Positions 46,596-56,614 of a DNA stretch of 64,000 nt are shown here, one piece after another. Source of the stretch: Sphingobacteriales bacterium (lineage in GTDB: Bacteria; Bacteroidota; Bacteroidia; AKYH767-A; OLB10); contig JAJTFW010000011.1 in assembly GCA_021299095.1 (NCBI GenBank), positions 1-64,000 of the forward strand. Reading direction: 5' to 3'. A model generated the notes under the pieces. The model was not told the DNA's origin and made no database searches. It worked only from the letters and a program-made list of their open reading frames with translations. The first letter of the stretch is position 1. The number at the start of each line of letters is the position of its first letter. Made by a program: the position numbers and the translations under genes.

Positions 46596-48416
46596 GTGGC
46601 CACACAAAACGAACACCTGCGTCAACTGATCGAACGTCTTCCGGACACACCGGGCGTCTATCAGTTTTTCAATGCAGAAGCCCACATCCTTTACATCGGA
46701 AAGGCCAAGAACCTCAAGAGAAGGGTCAGCAGTTATTTCAATAAAAACCACGACAACAACCGCATCACCATGTTGGTGCGGCAGATCTGTGACATCCGTA
46801 CGGTACTGGTCGAAACCGAGTACGATGCGCTGCTGCTCGAAAACAACCTCATCAAGAAATACCAGCCGCGATACAATGTCAACCTGAAGGACGACAAAAC
46901 CTACCCCTGGATCGTCATTCGGAAAGAACATTATCCGCGTGTTCACTATACCCGGCGACATATTCGCGATGGCTCCACTTATTTTGGTCCATATGCTTCA
47001 CCGGTGATGATCAGTACTGTTCTGGAATTGATCAATGGTTTGTATAAACTGCGAACCTGCACGCTTGCACTTACTCCGGATAACATTGCCAAGAAGAAAT
47101 TCAGGGTGTGCCTGGAGTATCATGTCGGCAATTGCCTTGGACCCTGTGAAGGACGCCAAACCGAAGAGGAGTATGATCTTTCCATTGCGGGCATCCGCGA
47201 TATTCTCAAAGGCAATATCAATACGGTCATCCGACATGTGGAGGAACGCATGAACGCCCACGCGGCCACTTATGCGTTCGAAGAAGCGCAGCGCTGCAAG
47301 GAAATGCTCGACCAGCTGCAACGCTACAAGGGCCGTAGCGTGATTGTACATCCCACCATTCACAATGTGGATGTATTCTCGTTTGTGCAGGAGGGACAGG
47401 CTGCATTTGTCAACTTCGTTCACGTTGTGAACGGTGCCATCATCCACAGCTTCACCATCGAACTGCGGAAAAAACTGGATGAATCGCCCGAGGAGTTGCT
47501 GGGCATAGCCATCGCCGAATTACGGCAGCGTTATAACAGCAACGCACCTGAGTTGATTGTCCCCTTCATTCCCGAACTGGAGGTTCCCGGAGCGACTTTA
47601 ACGGTGCCACGAATCGGCGACAAAAAGAAGCTACTCGACCTCTCGGAGAAGAACGTGCGCTATTTCATGAAAGAGAAGCTTGACCAGGCCGATAAACTCA
47701 ATCCCGAACACCGGGTGGAGCGTCTGCTCGAACGCATGAAGACAGACTTAAGGCTCACGGAATTGCCCTACCACATCGAGTGCTTTGACAATTCGAACTT
47801 CCAGGGCGACCATGCTGTTTCGGCAATGAGTGTGTTTCGCAACGGCAGACCTTCGAAGCGGGAATACCGTCACTTCAACATCAAAACCGTGCAGGGCCCC
47901 GACGATTTCGCCAGCATGGAAGAGGTTATTTACCGCAGGTACAAGCGGGTGTTGGAGGAGCATCAGCCCCTACCACAGTTGATTGTAATCGATGGGGGCA
48001 AAGGTCAACTCTCTGCAGCACTCAATAGCCTAGATAAGCTCGGACTACGGGGTAAGGTTGGAATCATCGGAATTGCAAAACGGCTTGAAGAGATCTATTA
48101 TCCGGGGGATTCGCTTCCGCTCTATTTGGACAAGAAGGGCGAAACACTCAAGATCCTACAACACCTGCGCGACGAAGTGCACCGCTTTGGTATTACGCAC
48201 CACCGAAAGCGAAGGAGCAAGGCCTTGGTCAAGACCGAACTTTCCGACATCAAAGGAATCGGCGAGGCAACTGCATCGGAGTTGTTGCGGCATTTTCGCT
48301 CCGTGAAACGGATACGCGAATCAAGTCTGGAAGACCTTGCTGAGGTCGTCGGACAAGCCAAGGCAGGGCTTGTGCATGCATACTTTTTGCAAGCGGGAAC
48401 GCAGGACGAACCTTGA
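46596..48416 (+). CDS. uvrC: UvrABC system protein C
   Basis: LPDTPGVYQFFNAEAHILYIGKAKNLKRRVSSYF (GIY-YIG), FRVCLEYHVGNCLGPC, ECFDNSNFQGDHAVSAMSVF, DGGKGQL, C-terminal HhH. GTG start at 46596 is an inference. Confidence 0.9.
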   Translation: MATQNEHLRQLIERLPDTPGVYQFFNAEAHILYIGKAKNLKRRVSSYFNKNHDNNRITMLVRQICDIRTVLVETEYDALLLENNLIKKYQPRYNVNLKDDKTYPWIVIRKEHYPRVHYTRRHIRDGSTYFGPYASPVMISTVLELINGLYKLRTCTLALTPDNIAKKKFRVCLEYHVGNCLGPCEGRQTEEEYDLSIAGIRDILKGNINTVIRHVEERMNAHAATYAFEEAQRCKEMLDQLQRYKGRSVIVHPTIHNVDVFSFVQEGQAAFVNFVHVVNGAIIHSFTIELRKKLDESPEELLGIAIAELRQRYNSNAPELIVPFIPELEVPGATLTVPRIGDKKKLLDLSEKNVRYFMKEKLDQADKLNPEHRVERLLERMKTDLRLTELPYHIECFDNSNFQGDHAVSAMSVFRNGRPSKREYRHFNIKTVQGPDDFASMEEVIYRRYKRVLEEHQPLPQLIVIDGGKGQLSAALNSLDKLGLRGKVGIIGIAKRLEEIYYPGDSLPLYLDKKGETLKILQHLRDEVHRFGITHHRKRRSKALVKTELSDIKGIGEATASELLRHFRSVKRIRESSLEDLAEVVGQAKAGLVHAYFLQAGTQDEP

Positions 48417-49409
48417 TCAGGCTTTATCGGCAAGTTCCGATTTCAGCCGGTCGATCACCCGAACCTCCATGGCATCAACCTTGCGGATATCAGCAAGTTT
48501 AACGCTGAGCCAGTCGCCCAAGTGAACGAGATACATCATCCGCTGCAGTGCGGTTTCCCCTTTTGACCAAATTTCAATCACCTGATTGCAAATCGGTTCA
48601 ACCAGACGTTTGGTGAATTCCATCCGGTGTTGAGTCCGGGGATGATCATCGCGGTTTCGCAACATGAGTACGACGGTGCTGGGGTGATTCACGGTCCAGC
48701 CGACGAGTTCGTTGTGGTTCATCTCCGGCAGCACATGGTGCCAGCACAGCATTTTGCCGTTCTCATTAATCTGCTGCCTCCAACGGATAGCAACGCCTTC
48801 GTAGTGCGCTTCTGCGTATAGAACGGGTAGCTGCCCGGCAGTTTTAATGGCAAGAGCCTCGGCTTCCGCTGCAATCGCAGCCTGTTCGTGTACTAGTAAA
48901 TCCGCTGCTGCATTGATATCCGCAGTGAAGCAATCTCCTGTCAGACCAAGCTTGTGCAGTGTAAACAGCAGTTGTACGAAGGAGTAACCCAGACATGCAC
49001 GCGGAGGCATTCCTCCGGGAATCAGCACGAGGTCCAGATTCTTTTCGCGGGCGATTTCGGCAACTTTCCCGCCCGAACAAATGCACACGACATGTGCACC
49101 CGAAGTCAAGGCAAGATCCAGTGCACTGAGGGTTTCTTCGGTATTGCCGGAATACGAGGAAACAATAATCAACGAATCGGGGCCAGCGAAAGCGGGGAGC
49201 TGATAATCCTTGTTAACGACCACGGGAACTCTGAGCTCAGGTTCGGCCAGTTGTGCCAACATGGTTCCACCGATTCCTGATCCGCCTAGTCCGGTCACGA
49301 TGATATTACGGATAGCCTGCTGCGGAGCTCGAAGTCGGATTTGTTGTCCGATAACTGCAGCGTCCCGCAATTGCTGGGGAAAAGCCGAAACAAGTTCATC
49401 CATTTGCAT
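48417..49409 (-). CDS. Bifunctional phosphoglucose/phosphomannose isomerase-like SIS protein
   Basis: IIVTGLGGSGIGGTMLAQL, IIVSSYSGNTEETLSALD, ENGKMLCWHHVLPEMNHNELVGW. Confidence 0.88.
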   Translation of the reverse strand: MQMDELVSAFPQQLRDAAVIGQQIRLRAPQQAIRNIIVTGLGGSGIGGTMLAQLAEPELRVPVVVNKDYQLPAFAGPDSLIIVSSYSGNTEETLSALDLALTSGAHVVCICSGGKVAEIAREKNLDLVLIPGGMPPRACLGYSFVQLLFTLHKLGLTGDCFTADINAAADLLVHEQAAIAAEAEALAIKTAGQLPVLYAEAHYEGVAIRWRQQINENGKMLCWHHVLPEMNHNELVGWTVNHPSTVVLMLRNRDDHPRTQHRMEFTKRLVEPICNQVIEIWSKGETALQRMMYLVHLGDWLSVKLADIRKVDAMEVRVIDRLKSELADKA

Positions 49410-49422
49410 CACCTTGTACTCC

Positions 49423-49430
49423 TACCTTTG
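49423..49430 (+). promoter_or_regulatory. TACCTTTG -7 element upstream of the M48 peptidase
   Basis: Exact TAnnTTTG match 23 nt before the ATG. Confidence 0.45.
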
Positions 49431-49453
49431 TATCGGACAAATATAGCCCACCC

Positions 49454-50245
49454 ATGTACAGGATTCAAGCGCTTTCATGCCTCATGCTCGCTGTGTTGTT
49501 GTTTTCCTCGTGCGGAACAAACAGCGCTGTGAACATCTATAGCGTGGAAGAAGATGTACAACTTGGACAAACCTTCCTGGAGCAGATTCAATCATCGCCA
49601 CAGGAATACATCATACTGGACAAAACCGAACACCCCGAACTATACGGAAGAATCCGTGGTATGGTAGATACGATTGTCAATAGTGGAGCTGTACGAAACC
49701 GCGATGTGTTCCCCTGGGAGCTTCGCATCCTGCATGACGATTCAGTACTGAATGCGTTCTGCACACCCGGTGGTTATCTCTACGTGTACACCGGACTCAT
49801 CCGCTTCCTGGACAGTGAAGATCAACTGGCAGGTGTATTGGGTCACGAAATCGCCCACGCTGACCTACGACATGGTACAGAGCAGCTTACCAAGCAATTC
49901 GGAATCGGTCTGCTCGTGCAGTACGTGGCCGGTGAAAGTGCTGTATTGGGCAATATTGCTGAGAGCATAATCGGCCTGGCATTCAGCCGCAGCGACGAGA
50001 CGGAAGCAGACCGCATGAGTGTAACATATTTGTCCAAAACCCCATACGATCCACGCGGTGTTTCCCGTTTTTTTGAGAAAATGCAGGCTAAAGGTGAAAC
50101 GATGGGTTCGCTGGTCTTTCTCAGTACGCACCCCAACCCGGAGAACCGTGTTGCCGATATTCACGCCACCTGGCGCAGTATGGGTAAACCCGAGGGGCGA
50201 AGTGATACGGCAGCCTATGAGGCGATCAAGGCCTTGTTGCCTTGA
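49454..50245 (+). CDS. M48-family metallopeptidase lipoprotein
   Basis: Lipobox [17 protein letters not shown] (HExxH); [16 protein letters not shown]. Confidence 0.9.
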   Translation: MYRIQALSCLMLAVLLFSSCGTNSAVNIYSVEEDVQLGQTFLEQIQSSPQEYIILDKTEHPELYGRIRGMVDTIVNSGAVRNRDVFPWELRILHDDSVLNAFCTPGGYLYVYTGLIRFLDSEDQLAGVLGHEIAHADLRHGTEQLTKQFGIGLLVQYVAGESAVLGNIAESIIGLAFSRSDETEADRMSVTYLSKTPYDPRGVSRFFEKMQAKGETMGSLVFLSTHPNPENRVADIHATWRSMGKPEGRSDTAAYEAIKALLP

Positions 50246-50328
50246 GATTTGTTAACAGACGTACTCTGAAAAGGGGGACATATACCCCTCATCCGCTCCT
50301 GCAAAAGCCCTATTTTCGTCTCTGCACC

Positions 50329-50760
50329 ATGGAGGTAAAAATCATCAACCGGTCAAGCCATCCCTTACCGGCCTACGAAACACCCGATTCAGCCGGGATG
50401 GATTTGCGTGCCCACCTCACCGAACCCATGACGTTGGATCCGGGTGAGCGCTGTTTGGTTCCGACTGGGATATTCATCGAGCTTCCCACCGGATACGAAG
50501 CGCAGGTCAGACCGCGTAGCGGACTTGCAGCGAAATTCGGCGTGACCGTTCTCAACAGCCCTGGCACCATCGATGCCGATTACAGGGGGGAAGTCAAGGT
50601 CATTTTGATCAACCACGGGAAACAGCCATTTGTCATTGCCGATGGTGAGCGCGTTGCACAACTCGTTGTGGCAAAGCATGAGCGCATCCGTTGGGTGAAC
50701 AGTGAGCAATTGGAAGAAAGTCTTCGCGGACAGGGCGGTTTCGGATCTACGGGCCGTTAG
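50329..50760 (+). CDS. dut: dUTP diphosphatase
   Basis: [74 protein letters not shown]. Confidence 0.95.
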   Translation: MEVKIINRSSHPLPAYETPDSAGMDLRAHLTEPMTLDPGERCLVPTGIFIELPTGYEAQVRPRSGLAAKFGVTVLNSPGTIDADYRGEVKVILINHGKQPFVIADGERVAQLVVAKHERIRWVNSEQLEESLRGQGGFGSTGR

Positions 50761-50803
50761 ACAATACAGGGATACATCGGTTTTCAATCACATCGATTCA
50801 GAT

Positions 50804-51805
50804 ATGCGCATTATTGTACCAATGGCCGGAATGGGAAAACGGATGAGGCCCCACACACTCACCACCCCGAAGCCCCTTGTTCCGGTTGCGGGGAAACCCA
50901 TCGTTCAACATCTTGTGGAGGATATCCTGCACATGTGCAAATCGAATGTCGAGGAAATCGCATTCGTAGTCGGGCGTTTTGGCGAAGAAGCTGAGCGCTC
51001 GCTGATCGGCATTGCTGAGTCGCTCGGTGCGCGCGGAACCATCCACTACCAGGATACCCCTTTGGGGACAGCTCACGCCATCCTCTGTGCGGAGAGCGCC
51101 TTGCAAGGACCAGTTGTGATTGCCTTTGCCGATACCCTTTTCAGTGCAGACTTCAACATCGACCCTGAATGTGATGGTGTCATTTGGGTGAAACAGATTG
51201 ATGATCCTTCGCAGTTTGGTGTGGTGAAGACCACAGAAAGCGGAACCATAACCGATTTTGTAGAAAAGCCCAGTGAGTTTGTTTCGGATCTGGCCATCAT
51301 CGGAATCTATTACCTGCGTGATGGTGAAAACCTCAGGCAAGAGTTGCAGCACCTGATCGACAACAACATTTGCGAAAAAGGGGAGTTTCAGCTCACCAAT
51401 GCCCTTGAGCACATGAAGGCGAAAGGTAAAATCCTTAAAGCTGGCCGTGTTGACGAGTGGCTCGACTGCGGAAACAAGGATGCGACCGTCCACACCAACC
51501 GCCGTGTACTCGAAATCAAATATCCCGAGAACCATATTGCCACCACTGCGCGTATCACAAACAGCGTAATTATACCGCCGTGCCATATTGCGGATGGTGC
51601 CATAGTGGAGCGCTCGGTCATAGGACCGCATGTGAGCTTGGGTGCCGGCAGTAACATCTGCGACTCAAGGGTTAAAAACAGCATCGTACGCGACCACACC
51701 ACGCTTTCCGGAACCTGCATCGACAACAGCCTGATCGGCAGTCACGTCAAACACAGTGGCACCTGGAGCGATCTCAGTATCGGCGACTACAGCACGCAGG
51801 CATGA
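50804..51805 (+). CDS. Sugar nucleotidyltransferase
   Basis: MRIIVPMAGMGKRMRPHTLTTPKPLVPVAGKPIVQHLVED; C-terminal left-handed beta-helix-like repeats. Confidence 0.88.
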   Translation: MRIIVPMAGMGKRMRPHTLTTPKPLVPVAGKPIVQHLVEDILHMCKSNVEEIAFVVGRFGEEAERSLIGIAESLGARGTIHYQDTPLGTAHAILCAESALQGPVVIAFADTLFSADFNIDPECDGVIWVKQIDDPSQFGVVKTTESGTITDFVEKPSEFVSDLAIIGIYYLRDGENLRQELQHLIDNNICEKGEFQLTNALEHMKAKGKILKAGRVDEWLDCGNKDATVHTNRRVLEIKYPENHIATTARITNSVIIPPCHIADGAIVERSVIGPHVSLGAGSNICDSRVKNSIVRDHTTLSGTCIDNSLIGSHVKHSGTWSDLSIGDYSTQA

Positions 51806-53538
51806 GCAATCCCCGTTTTTTCCCGTTTTTTCGGTTGTGCGCAATCCTGCTCCTATCGGGGCTCGTCTTTACACAGGCTTTCGGGCAATCGAAGAAGAAA
51901 AAGGGCGATCAGCCGAACGAGCAGGATAAGATCAAGGCTACCTACGCGTTTTTCGACGGGCAAAAGGAAAAACTAACCGGCAACGATGCGCGGGCGGCAG
52001 AGCAATTCAGTCAATGCATCCGCCTCGACCCTGGCAATCATGCGGCCATGTATGAACTGGCTTCCATCTATAGTTCGGGGGGGCGTATAAGTGATGCGCT
52101 TTTTCTCATAAAGCAAGCTATCGATCTGGAGCCTAAAAACGAATGGTACACCTTGCTTCAGGCCGACATCCTCGAGCGGAGTGGGAAATACAATGAGGCT
52201 GTTGAAGTTTACCGCAAACTTTATCAGCGCAATCCCGGCAAAGTCGAATACCTGTTCAGTGAAGCCGATGTATTGCTGATGCAGGGAAAGCTGGCCGAGG
52301 CCATCAAGGCGTACGACCGCATTGAAGCCATCATAGGCGTCAGCCAGGAAATGAGTCAGCAGAAGCAACGCTTATACCTCAAGATGGGCAAGACCGAGGA
52401 GGCTGCGCTGGAGCTGGAGAAACTCATTCGAAGCGAACCGAACAACCTCGAATATCATTCCATGTTGGTGGAACTCTGGCAGGTGAACGAGCGTCCGCAG
52501 AAAGCCATGGAAGTCATCCGCAGGATGCAGGCCATCGACCCCGAAAGCCCCAATGTGTACCTCTGCTTGGCCGAACAGTACCGCATGGAAGGTCGCCGTG
52601 AGGAGTCGTACCAGAATTTGAAAAAAGCCTTCGGTTCCCCCGCGCTACCCAGCGAAGTGAAAATCCGTATCCTCACCAGTTATCTTCCGCTGGTCAGTGG
52701 CAATACCGACATGATGCAACAATCACTGGAGCTTGGAGGCGTGTTGGCGGAAACCCACCCGAACGAAGCCCTGGCGCAGACCGTTTATGGAGATTTTCTG
52801 TACATAGACAAACAGTTCAGTCCGGCACGCGAGCAATACCGGAAAGGACTCGGCATTGACAAACGCAATTTACAGGCCTGGCAACAACTTCTCCTGACCG
52901 AATCGGAATTGAAGGATTATGCTTCCATGGCGCGCGAGGCCGAGGAGGCCCTGGGTTACTTTTCCGATCAGGCCGCCTTGTATCTGTTTGCCGGTATCGG
53001 ATTGCAGCAACAGGAGGATTTCACGGCTGCTGCTACGAAATACATTAGCGGAAGCAAATTGGTAGTCGACAACGACGCCCTCTTGGTTGATTTTTATTCC
53101 AACATCGCCGACTGTTACGATAAGCTCAAGCGATTCGCCGATTCCGACACCTATTTCCAGAAAGCCCTCAACCTCGACAAGGACAATGTATTCGTGTTGA
53201 ACAACTGGGCGTATTACCTCTCACTCCGCAATGAGCAGCTCGAAAAAGCCGCTGAGATGTCGAAGCGCTCCAATGTCTTGTCGCCGGGAAATCCGAGTTT
53301 TGAAGATACCTACGGTTGGATTCTCTTTATGCAAGGCGATGTGACGGGCGCTCTCGATTGGATATCAAAAGCCATTGCATCGGGAGGTAACAGCAGCGGG
53401 ACTGTATTGGAGCATTACGGAGATGCACTCTATCGGGCAGGCCGTGCCGAAGAAGCACTTCGCTATTGGCAGCAGGCTCGCGATGCGGGTGAATATTCTG
53501 ATCAACTCGAACGCAAACTCAGGGAAAAGAAACTATGA
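51802..53538 (+). CDS. TPR-repeat protein
   Basis: Serial TPRs (AEQFSQCIRLDPGNHAAMYELASIY, FQKALNLDKDNVFVLNNWAYYLSL, YGDALYRAGRAEEALRYWQQA); ATGA overlap with the upstream gene. Confidence 0.88.
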   Translation: MSNPRFFPFFRLCAILLLSGLVFTQAFGQSKKKKGDQPNEQDKIKATYAFFDGQKEKLTGNDARAAEQFSQCIRLDPGNHAAMYELASIYSSGGRISDALFLIKQAIDLEPKNEWYTLLQADILERSGKYNEAVEVYRKLYQRNPGKVEYLFSEADVLLMQGKLAEAIKAYDRIEAIIGVSQEMSQQKQRLYLKMGKTEEAALELEKLIRSEPNNLEYHSMLVELWQVNERPQKAMEVIRRMQAIDPESPNVYLCLAEQYRMEGRREESYQNLKKAFGSPALPSEVKIRILTSYLPLVSGNTDMMQQSLELGGVLAETHPNEALAQTVYGDFLYIDKQFSPAREQYRKGLGIDKRNLQAWQQLLLTESELKDYASMAREAEEALGYFSDQAALYLFAGIGLQQQEDFTAAATKYISGSKLVVDNDALLVDFYSNIADCYDKLKRFADSDTYFQKALNLDKDNVFVLNNWAYYLSLRNEQLEKAAEMSKRSNVLSPGNPSFEDTYGWILFMQGDVTGALDWISKAIASGGNSSGTVLEHYGDALYRAGRAEEALRYWQQARDAGEYSDQLERKLREKKL

Positions 53539-54377
53539 ACTGCAGAGGGGTTTCGTTCGTGTTCAGCGGCTTGATTCTATTCGCGCTCTTCACCACTTCC
53601 TGCCGTAGCCGCAAACCGGTAGCGGTTGTTGCCCCCACTGAGGTAAAACCGCTTCAGGACCGCTCGGTGCAGGAACTCATGGACCGCCTCGACTCGGCCG
53701 CATTCAAATCCGAATGGCTCAACGCGAAGGCTGCAGTCGTCACCTTGCAGGATGGAAGTGAAACCACCTTCAACATTTCACTCAGGGCTAAACGTGACAG
53801 CCTCATCTGGATTTCCATTTCGCCCCTCTTGGGAATCGAGGTTGCACGTGTATTGATTACGCCCGACTCCGTGAAATTCTTGAACAGGCTACAGGGACGG
53901 TATCAGGCCAGCACGTTTGAGACCATCAATCGCCTGTTGCAACTCAAGGTGAATTTCGAAGCGGTTCAATCGCTCATCTGCGGCAATTTTTTCGCGTATA
54001 AGAAAAACGAGAACCGGTTCAACTCCGTATATATCGAGGATAAATTCTACGTTTTGAGCTCACTTAACAAGAAAAAGCTCAAACGCTCACTGGAGGAGAA
54101 AGACCCCAACAAACCGGTCATTCAGGATGTATTTGTGAATCCGGCAATGTACAGGATACTCAAGACCGCTATCGAAGACCAGAAGATCAACAAGACGCTG
54201 GTGACCGAATACGACGACTTCCGTGAAACCCCGTACGGATTTTTCCCCCATCGATCCGTCACCCGTGTCACTGCCGAGCGCGAACTCGAAATCCGCATTG
54301 AATTCGGAAAAGTAGCCACAGGCGAACCACAGGAGTTCCCCTTCAATGTTCCACAGAGCTATGTCAGGATGCGCTAG
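53535..54377 (+). CDS. DUF4292 lipoprotein
   Basis: Lipobox LFTTSC; LNAKAAVVTLQDGSETTFNISLRAKRDSLIWISISPLLGIEVARVLITPDSVKFLNRL; ATGA overlap. Confidence 0.82.
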   Translation: MNCRGVSFVFSGLILFALFTTSCRSRKPVAVVAPTEVKPLQDRSVQELMDRLDSAAFKSEWLNAKAAVVTLQDGSETTFNISLRAKRDSLIWISISPLLGIEVARVLITPDSVKFLNRLQGRYQASTFETINRLLQLKVNFEAVQSLICGNFFAYKKNENRFNSVYIEDKFYVLSSLNKKKLKRSLEEKDPNKPVIQDVFVNPAMYRILKTAIEDQKINKTLVTEYDDFRETPYGFFPHRSVTRVTAERELEIRIEFGKVATGEPQEFPFNVPQSYVRMR

Positions 54378-55608
54378 AATTTTCGGATTCATAGGTGCTG
54401 CGTTGATATTCATCAGCGTACTGGCGCAGCCGTTACATGCCCAATCCAAAAAGGAACTGGAGCAGAAAAAGGAGAAACTGCTCCGTGAAATCGAAGCTAC
54501 GAACAAACAGCTACGTCAGGTCGAGAGGAACAAAAACGCAACGGCTGCTCAGCTGAGTGAGCTGCGTAAGAAGATCAGTCTGCGTGAGAACCTTATCGGA
54601 ACCATCAATTCCGAACTAAGTACAATCGGCGGAGAAATTGCGACCACATCCCGTGAAATCGGCGAATTGCGATCCGATCTTGAGACGTTGAAGCGGCAGT
54701 ATGCAGCCATGATCCGGTATGCTTATCGCAACCGGAACATCCAGCAACAATTGATGTTCGTATTCGCCTCGGCCGACTTTAACCAGGCCTACAAGCGTGT
54801 CAAGTATATCCAGCAAACCGGTTCTGCTCGACGCAGGCAGGCGGAGCAAATCCAGTCGACTCAGGACAGGCTGAATGGAAAAGTCAACGAACTGGAGCAG
54901 CGCCGGAAAGAAAAAAACAACTTAAAGGAGGCTGAGGTCAGGCAAAAGTCGACGCTCGAAAAAGAACGACAGGAGCAAGACAAGCTGATGCGCAACCTGA
55001 GCGATCGCGAAAAGAAACTGCGCAAAGAGCTCACGGAAAAACAGGAGGCCCGCAGGCGACTCGACCGTGCCATCGAGAACATCGTCCGCAAAGAAATCGA
55101 GGCTTCGCGCAAGAAAGCAGTTGCCAGTGGCGGAAGCAAGGAGGCGCCGAAAAAGAATGTATTTAGCCTGACTCCTGAAGCTGCCAAACTCAGCAACAGC
55201 TTTTCCGGGAACAAGGGTAAGCTTCCCTGGCCGGTGGAGCAAGGAAGCATCTCCGAATCTTTCGGTGAACACCCGCACAAAGAACTCAAGGGCATTGTCG
55301 TACAAAACAACGGAATTGACATTCAAACCTCAAAAGGTGCTTCGGCCCGTGCTGTTTTTGAAGGAACCGTAAGTGGTGTGGTGAGCATTCCGGGTGCAGG
55401 AAAAGCGGTGATCATCCGTCATGGTGAATACCTCAGTGTGTACTCGAACCTTACCTCGGTTACGGTTGGATCAGGCGACAAGGTTTCGACAAAACAGCGC
55501 ATTGGAACAGTTGGAAATACCTCCGATGGACAAAAAGGGGAGATGCACCTGGAGATCTGGAAAAACACAGCCAAGCTCAATCCGGCATCCTGGATTGCTG
55601 CTCGGTAA
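54361..55608 (+). CDS. EnvC-like murein hydrolase activator / M23 peptidase-domain protein
   Basis: Signal, long coiled coil (KKELEQKKEKLLREIEATNKQLRQVE...), C-terminal degenerate LytM domain. Confidence 0.88.
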   Translation: MSGCARIFGFIGAALIFISVLAQPLHAQSKKELEQKKEKLLREIEATNKQLRQVERNKNATAAQLSELRKKISLRENLIGTINSELSTIGGEIATTSREIGELRSDLETLKRQYAAMIRYAYRNRNIQQQLMFVFASADFNQAYKRVKYIQQTGSARRRQAEQIQSTQDRLNGKVNELEQRRKEKNNLKEAEVRQKSTLEKERQEQDKLMRNLSDREKKLRKELTEKQEARRRLDRAIENIVRKEIEASRKKAVASGGSKEAPKKNVFSLTPEAAKLSNSFSGNKGKLPWPVEQGSISESFGEHPHKELKGIVVQNNGIDIQTSKGASARAVFEGTVSGVVSIPGAGKAVIIRHGEYLSVYSNLTSVTVGSGDKVSTKQRIGTVGNTSDGQKGEMHLEIWKNTAKLNPASWIAAR

Positions 55609-56253
55609 TCAGACGAGTCCTTCGCGCAACGCTTTCGCAACGGCTTCCGTGTTGCTCACCACGTGCAATTTGGCGTAGATGTGCTTCATGTGTGAACGGA
55701 CGGTTTCATAACTGATGTGGCAGGCATCGGCAATCATTTTAAACGACATGCCCTGCACAAGGCAAGCCAGCACATCTTTTTCCCTAGCTGACAATTGATA
55801 GTCGGGCTTGGCGATTAATTCGGGTGGCAGGCCATTCTGCAGCAGATGCAATACACGCCTGGCCACGGAGGGCGACATGGGTGCTCCACCTTCTACAACC
55901 GATTCGATCGAAGCCAGTACCTCATCCGATTTGCCTCCTTTAAGCAGGTAGCCCGAGGCTCCGGCGCAGACGGCATGAAAGATCAGATTGTCTTCATCGT
56001 GCGAGGTCTGCATGATCACATATACGGCCGGGAAGTCGCGTTTGATGAGCCGCAATCCTTCAATTCCATCCACGCCCGGCATTTCGATGTCCATGATCAC
56101 CACTTCCGGTTTGGATGACTTCATTTTTTCGGACAGATTCAGGCAATCGGGGAAGGCACCCGTTAGGGCAAATTCGGGATGAGCGGCAATGGCTGCGCTG
56201 GTCTGCTCCAGAAAGATGGGGGTGTCATCAAAGACGGCTACACGAATGGGCAT
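55609..56253 (-). CDS. NarL/FixJ-family response regulator (REC + LuxR HTH)
   Basis: VAVFDDTPIFLEQTSAAI...VVIMDIEMPGVDGIEGLRLI...LSAREKDVLACLVQGMSFKMIADACHISYETVRSHMKHIYAKLHV. Confidence 0.93.
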   Translation of the reverse strand: MPIRVAVFDDTPIFLEQTSAAIAAHPEFALTGAFPDCLNLSEKMKSSKPEVVIMDIEMPGVDGIEGLRLIKRDFPAVYVIMQTSHDEDNLIFHAVCAGASGYLLKGGKSDEVLASIESVVEGGAPMSPSVARRVLHLLQNGLPPELIAKPDYQLSAREKDVLACLVQGMSFKMIADACHISYETVRSHMKHIYAKLHVVSNTEAVAKALREGLV

Positions 56254-56294
56254 GACCCGAAACTAGCGAAAAGCGGCTTCGCCGTGGAAATACG

Positions 56295-56302
56295 TACCTT
56301 TG
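56295..56302 (+). promoter_or_regulatory. TACCTTTG -7 element upstream of tatA
   Basis: Exact TAnnTTTG match 16 nt before the ATG at 56319. Confidence 0.45.
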
Positions 56303-56318
56303 CGTAAAGCAATCGGCA

Positions 56319-56516
56319 ATGAACGGTACCATACTTCTCGGTTTCCTTGGCGGCATGGGCGGCACGGAAATCATCCTAATCATCGTAGTCTTGTTGCTGT
56401 TCTTCGGTGCCAAGCGCATTCCGGAACTGGCCAAAGGCCTCGGGAAGGGAATCAAGGAGTTCAAGGATGCCTCCAAAGGGGGGCAATCCGACGAAACCAA
56501 AAAGATCCAGGATTAA
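56319..56516 (+). CDS. tatA: Sec-independent protein translocase TatA/E
   Basis: GMGGTEIILIIVVLLLFFGAKRIPELAKGLGKGIKEFKDA. Confidence 0.93.
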   Translation: MNGTILLGFLGGMGGTEIILIIVVLLLFFGAKRIPELAKGLGKGIKEFKDASKGGQSDETKKIQD

Positions 56517-56614
56517 CCGCTTCCCTTTCCACTTACTGATTTTGAATTCCGGTATTCGTGCCTGACTTTGTTGGCGCCAATCCGATTCAACACACTTATG
56601 TTCCTTTGAAGCGT

